Positions 31,383 to 41,667 of a DNA stretch of 64,000 nucleotides are shown piece by piece. This stretch comes from Phycomyces nitens (taxonomy: Eukaryota > Mucoromycota > Mucoromycetes > Mucorales > Phycomycetaceae), in NCBI GenBank assembly GCA_022702545.1, contig JAHRBC010000010.1, positions 1 through 64,000 on the forward strand, read 5' to 3'. How positions within the stretch are numbered: position 1 is the stretch's first letter; every line of letters begins with the position of its first letter. The notes under the pieces are model-generated. The model did no database searches. It was not told the DNA's origin and saw nothing but the letters and a program-made list of their open reading frames with translations. Position numbers and translations under genes: made by a program.

Positions 31383-31649
31383 TTGATTATTCGGGGCCGG
31401 CCCAGCTTAGAAACTAATTTTGTAAACTGGGTTTTAAACAACCCAGTTGAAAACTTTAAAGATTTAACAGACCCAAACATTAATAATCGTCCTGCGCCTA
31501 ATATTGCATATGAAGTAAATCCATTATTAGATTGGATTAATAAAAAACTTGAATATAAAAAAGAGTCCCCGGCGGGCTACGCCCGCCGGGGAATCCTCGG
31601 GGCCCCGTCTTCGGGGCCCCTCGATTCAAAAGTTAAAGTTGGTCATTAG
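31383..31649 (+). CDS. Unidentified ORF fragment with an internal hairpin element
   Basis: 88 codons. Residues 8-62 look protein-like (NFVNWVLNNPVENF..., Asn/Lys-rich). The rest is a double hairpin (31561-31625) between GAGTC and GATTC. No domain recognised. Possibly one more plasmid-gene fragment. Confidence 0.25.
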   Translation: MIIRGRPSLETNFVNWVLNNPVENFKDLTDPNINNRPAPNIAYEVNPLLDWINKKLEYKKESPAGYARRGILGAPSSGPLDSKVKVGH

Positions 31650-32357
31650 GTAACCCTTAATCGAATTAGGGTGATGATTATGTTATTTATGAAAAATCGG
31701 CTGCCCCTTAAAGAAGAATAGACGACGCTTACTAACCTATTATCTATTAGTTGATTCTCGGCGGGAATCTCCCCGCCGAGAAGTTACGGAGACTTCAACA
31801 CTCCGCCGCGGGGCTTGGGAACTTGCATGTGAAAACATGCTTGAACGCTAGCCCCCGAGGTGCTTACCTCGGGTCTGTCGACTTCTCGAGTAGTTTAGTT
31901 TTCCGAGGATAGCCTGTCTTCAACAGGTTATCCACTAATCCTAACTTTCAATCTCTAAAGTCCCGAGGGTCTATGAACCCTCGGGGATTAGACCATCGGG
32001 TCTAAAGATTTAAATAACTGTTACAAGGGTTTTATTTATGAGGGGGGGTCCCCCATGGGATTAAGGGTAAGGCCCCGCTGTAATTGCGGGGCCTCGCCTC
32101 AATTGGGTATTTTATTAAAAGAAAATATAAAATCACGCATCGATAATTTTTAAAGCTAGGCGCCCGGGTCCTATGAGGACCCGGGCCCGATGTCCCCAAT
32201 TGGGGGCTAAAATTCGAATATTTATAATCTTCCCCCAATTGCGGGGATACCCAAGGGGCAAGCCCCCCAATTGGGCTTAGAATTCATAATAACCATTATC
32301 TTATTCTAAGATGTAACTGTTCCCCCTATTTAAGAAGTAACAATCTAAAAATAAACT
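31650..32357. other. Spacer upstream of nad4
   Basis: Hairpins at 31757-31783, 32062-32100 and 32157-32190. TTTAAGAAGTAACAATC (32329-32345), 13 nt before the nad4 ATG, is a degenerate relative of the promoter context TATAAGTAACAAT. No gene. Confidence 0.5.
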
Positions 32358-33785
32358 ATGATTTTATCACTATTGATTACACCGATTTTAGGTGTTATTG
32401 GTGTTATCCTATCTGGAGAAAATTCATCTCTACAAAAAAGGGTAGCTCTTGCTAGTTCATTATTAACTTTTGTTTTATCTTTAGTTCTTTGGGCTGGATT
32501 TGATTCTAATTATAACGGATTCCAATTTGTTAGTTCTTTTCCTACTGTAACTACTAAAGAAGTAGTTGGAGTAGATGGTATTTCTCTATTCTTTGTTTTA
32601 TTAACTACATTTATTATTCCTATTTGTATTTTATCTAGTTGGGATAGTATCAAAACAGGAATTAAATATTTCCTAATTGCTTTCTTAATTCTAGAAACTT
32701 TATTAATTGCAGTATTTGTCGTTCTAGATTTATTATTATTCTATATTTGTTTCGAGAGTGTTTTAATTCCTATGTTCTTAATCATTGGTATTTGGGGTGC
32801 TCGAGAAAGAAAAATCCATGCAGCTTATCAATTCTTCCTGTATACTTTATTAGGTTCTTTATTCATGTTATTAGCTATTCTAGTAATTTACTTCGAAGTA
32901 GGTTCTACAGACTATCAAGTATTAGCTGTAGCAGATATTAGCGAAACTCGACAAAGAATCTTATGGTTAGGATTCTTCTTATCATTCGCTGTTAAAGTTC
33001 CTATGATTCCATTCCATATTTGGTTACCGGAAGCTCACGTTGAAGCTAGTTTAGCTGGATCCATTATTTTAGCTGGTATTTTACTGAAATTAGCTGGTTA
33101 TGGTTTCTTACGATATTCTATCGGTATTTTACCAGATGCTTCTGCATTCTTCACTCCTCTAGTATATTCTCTAGCTGTAATTAGTATTATTTATTCAAGT
33201 TTCACTACTTTAAGACAAATTGATCTGAAGAAAATTATTGCTTATTCATCTGTAGGTCATATGAATATTACTTTATTAGGATTATTCAGTAATACTATTC
33301 AAGGAATTGAAGGATCTCTAATTCTTATGCTTGCTCATGGAGTAGTATCTCCTGCTTTATTCATTTGTGTAGTAATTCTATATGATCGATATCATACTAG
33401 ATTATTAAAATACTACCGAGGACTTACTCAACATATGCCAGTATGGTCAGTTATGTTCTTCCTATTTACACTAGGAAATATTGCGGTTCCATTATCTGCT
33501 AACTTTGTTGGAGAGTTCATGACATTTACTGGAGCTTATCAACAAAATCCGGTATTAACAGTATTAGGTGGATTAGGAATGATCCTAAGTGCTGCGTATG
33601 GTATCTGGTTATATAATAGAACTGCTTTTGGAGCACAAAGTAGATATCTAGCACCATTAGGTGATATTAACCGAAGAGAATTTATGACATTATTACCATT
33701 ACTAGTTTTAATGTTTGTAATGGGATTATTCCCTAATCTTTTCCTAGAACCTATGCATCTAGCTGTATCTAATTTATTATATTAA
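32358..33785 (+). CDS. nad4: NADH dehydrogenase subunit 4
   Basis: Proton-pumping antiporter-like subunit of complex I. 475 residues, uninterrupted, the usual length. The conserved helix-5 region FLILETLLIAVFVVLDLLLFYICFE carries the key Glu. The segment VKVPMIPFHIWLPEAHVEA, which contains the second essential Lys and His, is present at about residues 213-231. No intron. The last about 175 nt are repeated at 38812-38985 (reverse) and 38999-39055. An ATTACC motif follows the stop. Confidence 0.97.
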   Translation: MILSLLITPILGVIGVILSGENSSLQKRVALASSLLTFVLSLVLWAGFDSNYNGFQFVSSFPTVTTKEVVGVDGISLFFVLLTTFIIPICILSSWDSIKTGIKYFLIAFLILETLLIAVFVVLDLLLFYICFESVLIPMFLIIGIWGARERKIHAAYQFFLYTLLGSLFMLLAILVIYFEVGSTDYQVLAVADISETRQRILWLGFFLSFAVKVPMIPFHIWLPEAHVEASLAGSIILAGILLKLAGYGFLRYSIGILPDASAFFTPLVYSLAVISIIYSSFTTLRQIDLKKIIAYSSVGHMNITLLGLFSNTIQGIEGSLILMLAHGVVSPALFICVVILYDRYHTRLLKYYRGLTQHMPVWSVMFFLFTLGNIAVPLSANFVGEFMTFTGAYQQNPVLTVLGGLGMILSAAYGIWLYNRTAFGAQSRYLAPLGDINRREFMTLLPLLVLMFVMGLFPNLFLEPMHLAVSNLLY

Positions 33786-33795
33786 TTTCTACTTA

Positions 33796-33813
33796 TTTAT
33801 TACCTCCCCTCTC
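33796..33813 (+). promoter_or_regulatory. 3' motif TTATTACCTCCCCTCTC after nad4
   Basis: Starts 11 nt after the nad4 stop. Repeated in the copies near 39065-39083 and 38783-38800 (reverse). Confidence 0.5.
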
Positions 33814-34158
33814 ACATATATTAATCCCCATATTTTATTAAGAGCCATCAAGGGCCAATTGAGATGTATCCAAGGTACGCCTACTCCCATTCTTTATACC
33901 TTTATCTTAAAGGTATTCTATACTTGGGTATTTCTTTCTTTAAGGGTCGACGGGGCCCGCGTAGCGGGCCCCGTTAACCCCGGGGGCCCGCTACGCGGGC
34001 CCCCTCGGGTCTTAAGGAGATCGGCAGAGTCAATCCACCCTCCCACAAAGTGGAGGGGGATTCGATCGATGATTCTTATAAGAAATCGGCCCGCACGCTT
34101 TCGCGTGCGGGATGATTTTATGGCGTGCTTCGCACGCCCGCCGAAATCTAAATTTTAA

Positions 34159-34230
34159 GGGGCAGTAGCTTAATGGTAGAGTCCTTACTTGTCACGTAAG
34201 AAGATATGGGTTCGAATCCCATTTGCCTCG
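34159..34230 (+). tRNA. trnD: tRNA-Asp(GUC), copy 1
   Basis: Acceptor GGGGCAG/TTGCCTC, anticodon stem-loop CTTAC-TTGTCAC-GTAAG, discriminator G as usual for Asp. Confidence 0.92.
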
Positions 34231-34389
34231 TAGTTCTTAGAATCGAATACAAATAAATATCTATCTTAATGGATATATATATATTTAAGGGGTTTATTTC
34301 AGGAGTCGGGATGAGGTTTCAGAAGAGGATTTCCCAAGATCTTACAACCCTTTCATGCTACGTGGTGGCAACGGGGTAACTCCTGGGGT

Positions 34390-34626
34390 TTGCAGCCAGG
34401 ACGATGGGGCTTCGTTGTCGATTTGCTACGGCACTGCACAGTTATGTTAGCTATGAGACAAAGTCTTATCCTATGGAATAAATACAATATTCCTAATATC
34501 GCGAGTATGGAGCTGGGTGGAAAATTGGGTTTTAATTCTTTCCTAAAGCAATCGGGTCTAATGAAAGTGGAACGGGGTAACCCCCAATTTTCCGTGGACT
34601 CTCGGGGGCCTAAATTTTTCATTTAA
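34390..34626 (+). pseudogene. Possible plasmid DNA-polymerase fragment, copy 1
   Basis: About 60 protein-like residues, with LLRHCTVML and NKYNIPNIASMELGGKLG, homologous to 19738-20115. Repeated at 37950-38201 (reverse) and 39662-39886. The upstream frame (from about 34310) is also open if TGA is read through. Could be an exonuclease-region remnant of a dpo gene. Confidence 0.35.
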
Positions 34627-34935
34627 TAAAAATAAATGAATTTATTAGAATTCCCGGCCACCCTCGGTCTTAAGAAATTAATTCAAGGCCGGGTATTCAA
34701 TTAAGTTTAATAATCTTCCCCGGTGCGGATATCGCCGCCCCGGGGTCTATTTCAATAATGAATCCAGGGGGCAGAGCCCCCCCCCGTCGAATCAAAGATT
34801 CGGAAAAAGAATGACGGTCCCACGAATCTTTGATGATGATGATGATTCGGGGGCCCCCCTGACCCGGGCCCAATGTTTGGGTGATCTAAAATTTATACCG
34901 GGCCCGAAGGTACATTGAACCGTATAATTAATAAA

Positions 34936-35019
34936 TGAATAGAGTGGGACTTGAACCCACAGGGATTGTTACATCCATAGTTTAGCAAACTACTTCCTTA
35001 CCGATTCGGTCATCTATTC
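34936..35019 (-). tRNA. trnS: tRNA-Ser(GCU), copy 1
   Basis: Perfect acceptor GAATAGA/TCTATTC, anticodon stem-loop GTAGT-TTGCTAA-ACTAT, class II variable arm (GGATGTAACAATCC), T-arm GTGGG-TTCAAGT-CCCAC. Confidence 0.92.
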
Positions 35020-35469
35020 AATTTTATTAACCTAAGCCCCCCAATAACCCCGAAAATTGCCCAATTGGGGGGCGGCGGCCCCGGCTTTTAATAAATGAAA
35101 TATTAACAATTTATGAAAATTTTTAATTGCGGGGCCGCCAGAGAATAACAAAATATAGTCCCCCGCGCGGTGGCACCACCACCGGCCCGGGGGGCCTTTG
35201 GCCCCCCTCGGGGCTTCGGTGGAGGAAATAGATTCCCCCCAGGCGACGCCATGATGGTGGCCCCAATTGGGGTCGATTGACAAAATATTAGATTTAGAAT
35301 CCCCCGCGCGCTCTGCGCAATTGCGGGGGATTTAGAAATAACAAAGCCACCTTTCTCCGGGGTCGAAGAGCCCGGGGACAGGGCCCCCGGCCAATCTTTG
35401 ATGATGATTCGGGGGCGCGGCCGCCTGCGGCCGCCGGATTTTTGTAAATAACGATTTACACGGTCAGCG

Positions 35470-35540
35470 TAGGGAATAGTAGAATCGAACTACTGCCAGT
35501 TATGTGTAAGATAACCACTCTACCATTAAGCTAATCCCCT
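35470..35540 (-). tRNA. trnV: tRNA-Val(UAC), copy 1
   Basis: Acceptor AGGGGAT/ATTCCCT, anticodon stem-loop GTTAT-CTTACAC-ATAAC, T-arm GTAGT-TCGATTC-TACTA region. Confidence 0.9.
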
Positions 35541-35634
35541 ATATCCCCGGTTAGACCGGTTGTGTTTGTCTATCACTATTTATACCGATTTATTCGATGA
35601 ATCGTTATGTTACTTATAATATTCTATGGGTAAG

Positions 35635-35710
35635 GGTGAAAACCCGGGATCGAACCGGGAGCCGTTAGTACCCACAAACTAACGCTCTACCAATTGAGCT
35701 ATTTCCCACC
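35635..35710 (-). tRNA. trnH: tRNA-His(GUG), copy 1 (extra bases)
   Basis: Contains one extra G in the acceptor (GGTGGGAAA) and one in the anticodon loop relative to copies 2 and 3, both in G-runs. Confidence 0.75.
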
Positions 35711-35823
35711 GTTTTTAACTTATTTCTACCGGCCAGGCCACCCTAGGTAGGGTACCGCTTTTTCGACATTTTATAACCCAAACATTAAATGTTTGGGATT
35801 TCGGCAGATTTTTAATATTTATA

Positions 35824-35904
35824 TAGCGTTTCAGAGGAGTTGAACCCTCTACCTACAAGAGGCCGAAATCCTGTGCTCTACCAATTAAGCTTTTCAGAAA
35901 CGCT
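35824..35904 (-). tRNA. trnR: tRNA-Arg(UCG), copy 1 (extra bases)
   Basis: Same gene as 41088-41162 with several inserted bases, including about four between the D-arm and acceptor. Probably not functional as read. Confidence 0.65.
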
Positions 35905-36698
35905 TATATTATTTACTTATAAATAGATTTTATTTAGTTCCGCCGGTGGCTCACCGGTAACCCAACACTGGGTCTCCCCTAAGCCACCGAAGAATTTAGT
36001 TTTCTTCGGGGTCCCCAAAAAAGCTGAGGGGGCCCCAGTTTTTTATTAGTGAGGCAAGACGCCCCCCGCCAATCAACGGGCTCAATTGGCCGGGAGGTGA
36101 CCATTAATCAAATAAAAGAAAGCAAGTGTAACCGACTTGGCTAATGTAGTTATCCGCCTGTAAGCCCCCTCTAGTAAAAGTCGCTTTTGCGGAGTCAGGG
36201 TCAGAGGAGACGGGCACCTCGGTCAAATCCACTGAACTTTTATTAAAAGAATTTAGGTCTGTTGTTTATAAAAAGTAGAGGTTCGAGGGGGTGGCTTTGC
36301 CCCCTCGACAGGACGCTACGCGGGGCGCGTCCTTCCTGTTTATAAGCAACAGATAAATTCTTTTAATAAAAATTCAGTGGATTGACCGGGCTAAACCCGT
36401 CTCCTCTGGACTTGACCCTGTAGCATAAGCGGCTTTACTAGAGGCTTGGAAGGATGCTACATTAGCCAAGTCGGTTACACTTGCTTTCTTTTATTTGATT
36501 AATGGTCCTCCCGGCCAATTGGCCCTGCTGATTGGCGGGGGGCGTCTTGCCTCACTAATAAAAAACTGGGGCCCCCTCAGCTTTTGGGGGACCCCGAAGA
36601 AAATAAATTCTTCGGTGGCTTGGGGGAGACTCAGTGTTGTCATTACCGGTGAGCCAATGGCGGAACTAAATAAAATCTATTTATAAGTAAATAATATA

Positions 36699-36773
36699 AG
36701 CGTTTCTAGCTTAATTGGTAGAGCACAGGATTTCGGCTCTTGTAGGTAGAGGTTCAACTCCTCTGAAACGCTA
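36699..36773 (+). tRNA. trnR: tRNA-Arg(UCG), copy 2
   Basis: Acceptor AGCGTTTC/GAAACGCT, anticodon stem-loop CAGGA-TTTCGGC-TCTTG. TTATAAGTA at 36681-36689 lies 9 nt upstream. Confidence 0.88.
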
Positions 36774-36883
36774 TATAAATATTAAAATTGTCGGGGAAAT
36801 CCCAAACATTTAATGTTTGGGTTATAAAATGTCGAAAAAGCGGTAACGCATCTAGGTGGCCTGGCCGGTAAAATAAGCAAAAC

Positions 36884-36957
36884 GGTGGAAATAGCTCAAT
36901 TGGCAGAGCGTTAGTTTGTGGTACTAACGGCTCCCGGTTCGATCCCGGGTTTTCACC
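36884..36957 (+). tRNA. trnH: tRNA-His(GUG), copy 2
   Basis: Encodes the G-1:C73 pair typical of tRNA-His (GGTGGAAA/TTTTCACC). Anticodon loop TTGTGGT, T-arm CCCGG-TTCGATC-CCGGG. Confidence 0.9.
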
Positions 36958-37048
36958 CTTATGGCTAAATATTATAAGTAACATAACGATTCATCGAATA
37001 AATCGGTAAATAGTGATAGATAAACACAACCGGTCTAACCGGGGATAT

Positions 37049-37118
37049 AGGGATTAGCTTAATGGTAGAGTGGTTATCTTACACATAACTGGCAGTAGTT
37101 CGATTCTACTATTCCTTA
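37049..37118 (+). tRNA. trnV: tRNA-Val(UAC), copy 2 (altered acceptor)
   Basis: One G lost in the 5' acceptor strand and C to T in the 3' strand relative to copies 1 and 3. Anticodon arm unchanged. Confidence 0.75.
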
Positions 37119-37561
37119 CGCTGACCGTGTAAATCGTTATTTACAAAAATCCGGCGGCCGCAGGCGGTCGCGCCCCGAATCATCATCAAAGATTGGCCCG
37201 GGGTTCTGTCCCGGGCTCTTCGACCCCGGAGAAAGGTGGCTTTATTATTTTAAATCCCTGCAATTGCGCAGAGCGCGCGGGGGATTCTAAATCTAATATT
37301 TTGTCAATCGACCCCAATTGGGGCCACCACTCATGGCGTCGCCTGGGGGGAATCTATTTCCTCCACTGAAGCCCCGAGAGGTTAAAGGCTTCGGCCGGTG
37401 GTGGTGCCACCGTGCGGGGACTATATTACATTGTTGTCTGGCGGCCCCGCAATTAAAAATTTTCATAAATTGTTAATATTTCATTTATTAAAAGCCGAGG
37501 CTGCTTTCGCTCCCCAATTGGGCAATTTTCGGGGTTATTGGGGGCTTAGGTTAATAAAATT

Positions 37562-37644
37562 GAATAGATGACCGAATCGGTAAGGAAGAAGCTGTTAAAT
37601 CATGGATGTAACAATCCCTGTGGGTTCAAGTCCCACTCTATTCA
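37562..37644 (+). tRNA. tRNA-Ser-like, copy 2, scrambled anticodon arm
   Basis: Copy of trnS(GCU) in which the anticodon arm reads GAAGCTGTTAAATCAT. The stem no longer pairs well and the apparent anticodon could be read as GTT. Acceptor and variable arm are unchanged. A pseudo-copy most likely. Confidence 0.5.
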
Positions 37645-37949
37645 TTTATTAATTATACGGTTCTGGAATGTAACCTTTCGGGCCCGGTATAAATTTTAGA
37701 TCACCCAAACATTGGGCCCGGGGTCAGGGGGCCCCCGAATCCATCATCATCATCAAAGATTCGTGGGACCGTCATTCTTTTTCCGAATCTTTGATTCGAC
37801 GGGGGGGGGCTCTGCCCCCTGGATTCATTATTGAAATAGACCCCGGGGCGGCGATATCCGCACCGGGGAAGATTATTAAACTTAATTGAATACCCGGCCT
37901 TGAATTAATTTCTTAAGACCGAGGGGTGGCCGGGAATTCTATAATAAAT

Positions 37950-38201
37950 TCATTTATTTTTATTAAATGAAAAATTTAGGCCCCCTGGAGAGTCCACGGA
38001 AAATTGGGGGCTACCCTGCTCCACTTTCATTAGACCCGATTGCTTTAGGAAAGAATTAAAACCCAATTTTCCACCCAGCTCCATACTCGCGATATTAGGA
38101 ATATTGTATTTATTCCATAGGATAAGACTTTGTCTCATAGCCAACATAACTGTGCAGTGCCGCAGCAAATCGACAACGAAGCCCCATCGTCCTGGCTGCA
38201 A
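37950..38201 (-). pseudogene. Possible plasmid DNA-polymerase fragment, copy 2
   Basis: Mirror of 34390-34626. Confidence 0.35.
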
Positions 38202-38361
38202 ACCCCAGGAGTTACCCTAGTTGCCACCACGTAGCATGAAAGGGTTGTAAGATCTTGGGAAATCCTCTTCTGAAACCTCATCCTGACTCCTGAAATAAAC
38301 CCCTTAAATATATATATATCCATTAAGATAGATATTTATTTGTATTCGATTCTAAGAACTA

Positions 38362-38434
38362 CGAGGCAAATGGGATTCGAACCCATATCTTCTTACGTGA
38401 CAAAGTAAGGACTCTACCATTAAGCTACTGCCCC
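38362..38434 (-). tRNA. trnD: tRNA-Asp(GUC), copy 2 (8-nt anticodon loop)
   Basis: As copy 1, but with one extra base in the anticodon loop (TTTGTCAC). Confidence 0.7.
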
Positions 38435-38811
38435 TTAAAATTTAGATTTTCGGCGGGCGTGCGAAGCACGCCCGCTAGGGATCATCCCGCACGCGAAAGC
38501 GTGCGGGCCGATTTCCTTATAAGAATCATCGATCGAATCCCCCTCCACTTTGTGGGAGGGTGGATTGACTCTGCCGATCTCCTTAAGCACTCCGAGGGGG
38601 CCCGGCGTATGGCCCCCGGGCTAACGGGGCCCGCTACGCGGGCCCCGTCGACCCTTAAAGAAAGAAATACCCAAGTATAGAATACCTTTAAGGAAGGTAT
38701 AAAGAATGGGAGCAGGCGTACCTTGGATACATCTCAATTGGCCCTTGATGGCTCTTAATAAAATATGGGGATTATTATATGCGGGAGAGGGGAGGTAATA
38801 AATAAGTAGAA

Positions 38812-38985
38812 ATTAATATAATAAATTAGATACAGCTAGATGCATAGGTTCTAGGAAAAGATTAGGGAATAATCCCATTACAAACATTAAAATTCAGTAA
38901 TGGTAATAATGTCATAAATTTCTCTTCGGTTAATATCACCATAATGGTGCTAGATATCTAGCTACTTTAGGTGCTCCAAAATGAC
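38812..38985 (-). pseudogene. nad4: nad4 3' end, inverted and degenerate
   Basis: Antisense copy of about the last 175 nt of nad4, with several small insertions. It diverges completely near 38985, where copy 3 starts. Confidence 0.8.
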
Positions 38986-38998
38986 AGTTACTAATTAT

Positions 38999-39055
38999 TA
39001 TTCCTAATCTTTTCCTAGAACCTATGCATCTAGCTGTATCTAATTTATTATATTA
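38999..39055 (+). pseudogene. nad4: nad4 last 17 codons, duplicated
   Basis: Direct repeat of 33733-33785 and the following spacer. No start and no upstream nad4 sequence. Confidence 0.8.
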
Positions 39056-39430
39056 ATTTCTACTTTATTTATTACACTCCCCTCTCACATATATTAATCC
39101 CCATATTTTATTAAGAGCCATCAAGGGCCAATTGAGATGTATCCAAGGTACGCCTACTCCCATTCTTTATACCTTTATCTTAAAGGTATTCTATACTTGG
39201 GTATTTCTTTCTTTAAGGGTCGACGGGGCCCGCGTAGCGGGCCCCGTTAACCAGGGCCCGCTACGCGGGCCCCTCGGGTCTTAAGGAGATCGGCAAGAGT
39301 CAATCCACCCTCCCACAAAGTGGAGGGGGGGATTCGATCGATGATTCTTATAAGAAATCGGCCCGCACGCTTTCGCGTGCGGGATGATTTTATGGCGTGC
39401 TTCGCACGCCCGCCGAAATCTAAATTTTAA

Positions 39431-39502
39431 GGGGCAGTAGCTTAATGGTAGAGTCCTTACTTGTCACGTAAGAAGATATGGGTTCGAATCCCATTTGCCT
39501 CG
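39431..39502 (+). tRNA. trnD: tRNA-Asp(GUC), copy 3
   Basis: Identical to copy 1. Confidence 0.9.
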
Positions 39503-39661
39503 TAGTTCTTAGAATCGAATACAAATAAATATCTATCTTAATGGATATATATATATTTAAGGGGTTTATTTCAGGAGTCGGGATGAGGTTTCAGAAGAGG
39601 ATTTCCCAAGATCTTACAACCCTTTCATGCTACGTGGTGGCAACGGGGTAACTCCTGGGGT

Positions 39662-39886
39662 TTGCAGCCAGGACGATGGGGCTTCGTTGTCGATTTGCTA
39701 CGGCACTGCACAGTTATGTTAGCTATGAGACAAAGTCTTATCCTATGGAATAAATACAATATTCCTAATATCGCGAGTATGGAGCTGGGTGGAAAATTGG
39801 GTTTTAATTCTTTCCTAAAGCAATCGGGTCTAATGAAAGTGGAACGGGGTAACCCCCAATTTTCCGTGGACTCTCGGGGGGCCTAA
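39662..39886 (+). pseudogene. Possible plasmid DNA-polymerase fragment, copy 3
   Basis: Same sequence as 34390-34626. Confidence 0.35.
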
Positions 39887-40208
39887 ATTTTTCATTTAAT
39901 AAAAATAAATGAATTTATTAGAATTCCCGGCCACCCTCGGTCTTAAGAAATTAATTCAAGGCCGGGTATTCAATTAAGTTTAATAATCTTCCCCGGTGCG
40001 GATATCGCCGCCCCGGGGTCTATTTCAATAATGAATCCAGGGGGCAGAGCCCCCCCCCGTCGAATCAAAGATTCGGAAAAAGAATGACGGTCCCACGAAT
40101 CTTTGATGATGATGATGATTCGGGGGCCCCCCTGACCCGGGCCCAATGTTTGGGTGATCTAAAATTTATACCGGGCCCGAAGGTACATTGAACCGTATAA
40201 TTAATAAA

Positions 40209-40292
40209 TGAATAGAGTGGGACTTGAACCCACAGGGATTGTTACATCCATAGTTTAGCAAACTACTTCCTTACCGATTCGGTCATCTATTC
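40209..40292 (-). tRNA. trnS: tRNA-Ser(GCU), copy 3
   Basis: Identical to copy 1, with class II variable arm. Confidence 0.9.
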
Positions 40293-40741
40293 AATTTTAT
40301 TAACCTAAGCCCCCCAATAACCCCGAAAATTGCCCAATTGGGGGGCGGCGGCCCCGGCTTTTAATAAATGAAATATTAACAATTTATGAAAATTTTTAAT
40401 TGCGGGGCCGCCAGAGAATAACAAAATATAGTCCCCCGCGCGGTGGCACCACCACCGGCCCGGGGGCCTTTGGCCCCCCTCGGGGCTTCGGTGGAGGAAA
40501 TAGATTCCCCCCAGGCGACGCCATGATGGTGGCCCCAATTGGGGTCGATTGACAAAATATTAGATTTAGAATCCCCCGCGCGCTCTGCGCAATTGCGGGG
40601 GATTTAGAAATAACAAAGCCACCTTTCTCCGGGGTCGAAGAGCCCGGGGACAGGGCCCCCGGCCAATCTTTGATGATGATTCGGGGGCGCGGCCGCCTGC
40701 GGCCGCCGGATTTTTGTAAATAACGATTTACACGGTCAGCG

Positions 40742-40812
40742 TAGGGAATAGTAGAATCGAACTACTGCCAGTTATGTGTAAGATAACCACTCTACCATTA
40801 AGCTAATCCCCT
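40742..40812 (-). tRNA. trnV: tRNA-Val(UAC), copy 3
   Basis: Identical to copy 1. Confidence 0.9.
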
Positions 40813-40880
40813 ATATCCCCGGTTAGACCGGTTGTGTTTGTCTATCACTATTTACCGATTTATTCGATGAATCGTTATGT

Positions 40881-40889
40881 TACTTATAA
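40881..40889 (-). promoter_or_regulatory. TTATAAGTA promoter-like motif, trnV
   Basis: Reverse-strand motif between trnH and trnV. Same position in copy 1 (35611-35619) and copy 2 (36972-36980). Confidence 0.45.
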
Positions 40890-40901
40890 TATTTATGTAA
40901 G

Positions 40902-40975
40902 GGTGAAAACCCGGGATCGAACCGGGAGCCGTTAGTACCACAAACTAACGCTCTACCAATTGAGCTATTTCCACC
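40902..40975 (-). tRNA. trnH: tRNA-His(GUG), copy 3
   Basis: 74 nt including the encoded G-1. Anticodon loop TTGTGGT. No extra bases. Confidence 0.92.
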
Positions 40976-41087
40976 GTTTTTAACTTATTTTACCGGCCAG
41001 GCCACCCTAGGTAGGGTACCGCTTTTTCGACATTTTATAACCCAAACATTAAATGTTTGGGATTTCGGCAGATTTTTAATATTTATA

Positions 41088-41162
41088 TAGCGTTTCAGAG
41101 GAGTTGAACCTCTACCTACAAGAGCCGAAATCCTGTGCTCTACCAATTAAGCTAGAAACGCT
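41088..41162 (-). tRNA. trnR: tRNA-Arg(UCG), copy 3
   Basis: Intact. Acceptor AGCGTTTC/GAAACGCT, anticodon loop TTTCGGC. TTATAAGTA (41172-41180) lies 9 nt upstream. Confidence 0.9.
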
Positions 41163-41171
41163 TATATTATT

Positions 41172-41180
41172 TACTTATAA
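41172..41180 (-). promoter_or_regulatory. TTATAAGTA promoter-like motif, trnR(UCG)
   Basis: Reverse strand, 9 nt upstream of trnR. Also at 35914-35922 and 36681-36689 in the other copies. Confidence 0.5.
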
Positions 41181-41667
41181 ATAGATTTTATTTAGTTCCG
41201 CCGGTGGCTCACCGGTAACCCAACACTGGGTCTCCCCCAAGCCACCGAAGAATTTATTTTTCTTCGGGGTCCCCAAAAAAGCTGAGGGGGCCCCAGTTTT
41301 TTATTAGTGAGGCAAGACGCCCCCCCGCCAATCAACGGGGCCAATTGGCCGGGAGGACCATTAATCAAATAAAAGAAAGCAAGTGTAACCGACTTGGCTA
41401 ATGTAGCATCCTTCCAAGCCTCTAGTAAAAGCCGCTTTGCGGGTCAGGGTCAGAGGAGACGGGTTTAGCCCGGTCAATCCACTGAATTTTTATTAAAAGA
41501 ATTTATCTGTTGCTTATAAAAAATAGCGTCCGAGGGGGGCGGCAAAGCCGCCCCCCGAGAGACCCCGGGCCCCGCTACGCGGGGCCCCGCGTCCTTCCTG
41601 TTTATAATAAATTAATACTATAAAGTATATTTTATACCATAATAATTTTATGTTATTGGTGTATTTT
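41181..41667. other. Spacer trnR-trnG, end of the tRNA block
   Basis: Contains the large GC hairpin pair 41532-41592 (GGGGGGCGGC/GCCGCCCCCC and GGGCCCCGC/GCGGGGCCC) at which copies 1 and 2 turn. No gene. Confidence 0.55.

Larger units (their letters stand above)
33600..36300. repeat. tRNA block, copy 1 (forward)
   Basis: Carries the nad4 3' end, trnD, trnS(GCU), trnV, trnH and trnR(UCG). Mirrored at 36301-38985 and repeated directly at 38999-41560. trnH and trnR in this copy have extra bases compared with copy 3. The turn to copy 2 is at a strong GC hairpin near 36290-36330. Confidence 0.88.
36301..38985. repeat. tRNA block, copy 2 (inverted, degenerate)
   Basis: Reverse complement of copy 1, with many small indels. 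trnR and trnH are intact here, while trnD, trnV and trnS have extra or changed bases. It ends inside an antisense nad4 fragment. Confidence 0.88.
38999..41560. repeat. tRNA block, copy 3 (forward)
   Basis: Direct repeat of 33733-36280. All five tRNA genes fold correctly. It joins directly to trnG and cox1. If copy 2 and one forward copy were removed, the order would simply be nad4, five tRNAs, trnG, trnA, cox1. Confidence 0.88.

Noticed and set aside
33859..34158. 99-codon ORF after nad4
   Set aside because: Composed mostly of GC hairpin sequence, with no family resemblance and no conservation of frame between the three copies.
36754..36984. 76-codon reverse ORF
   Set aside because: Antisense to trnR and trnH.
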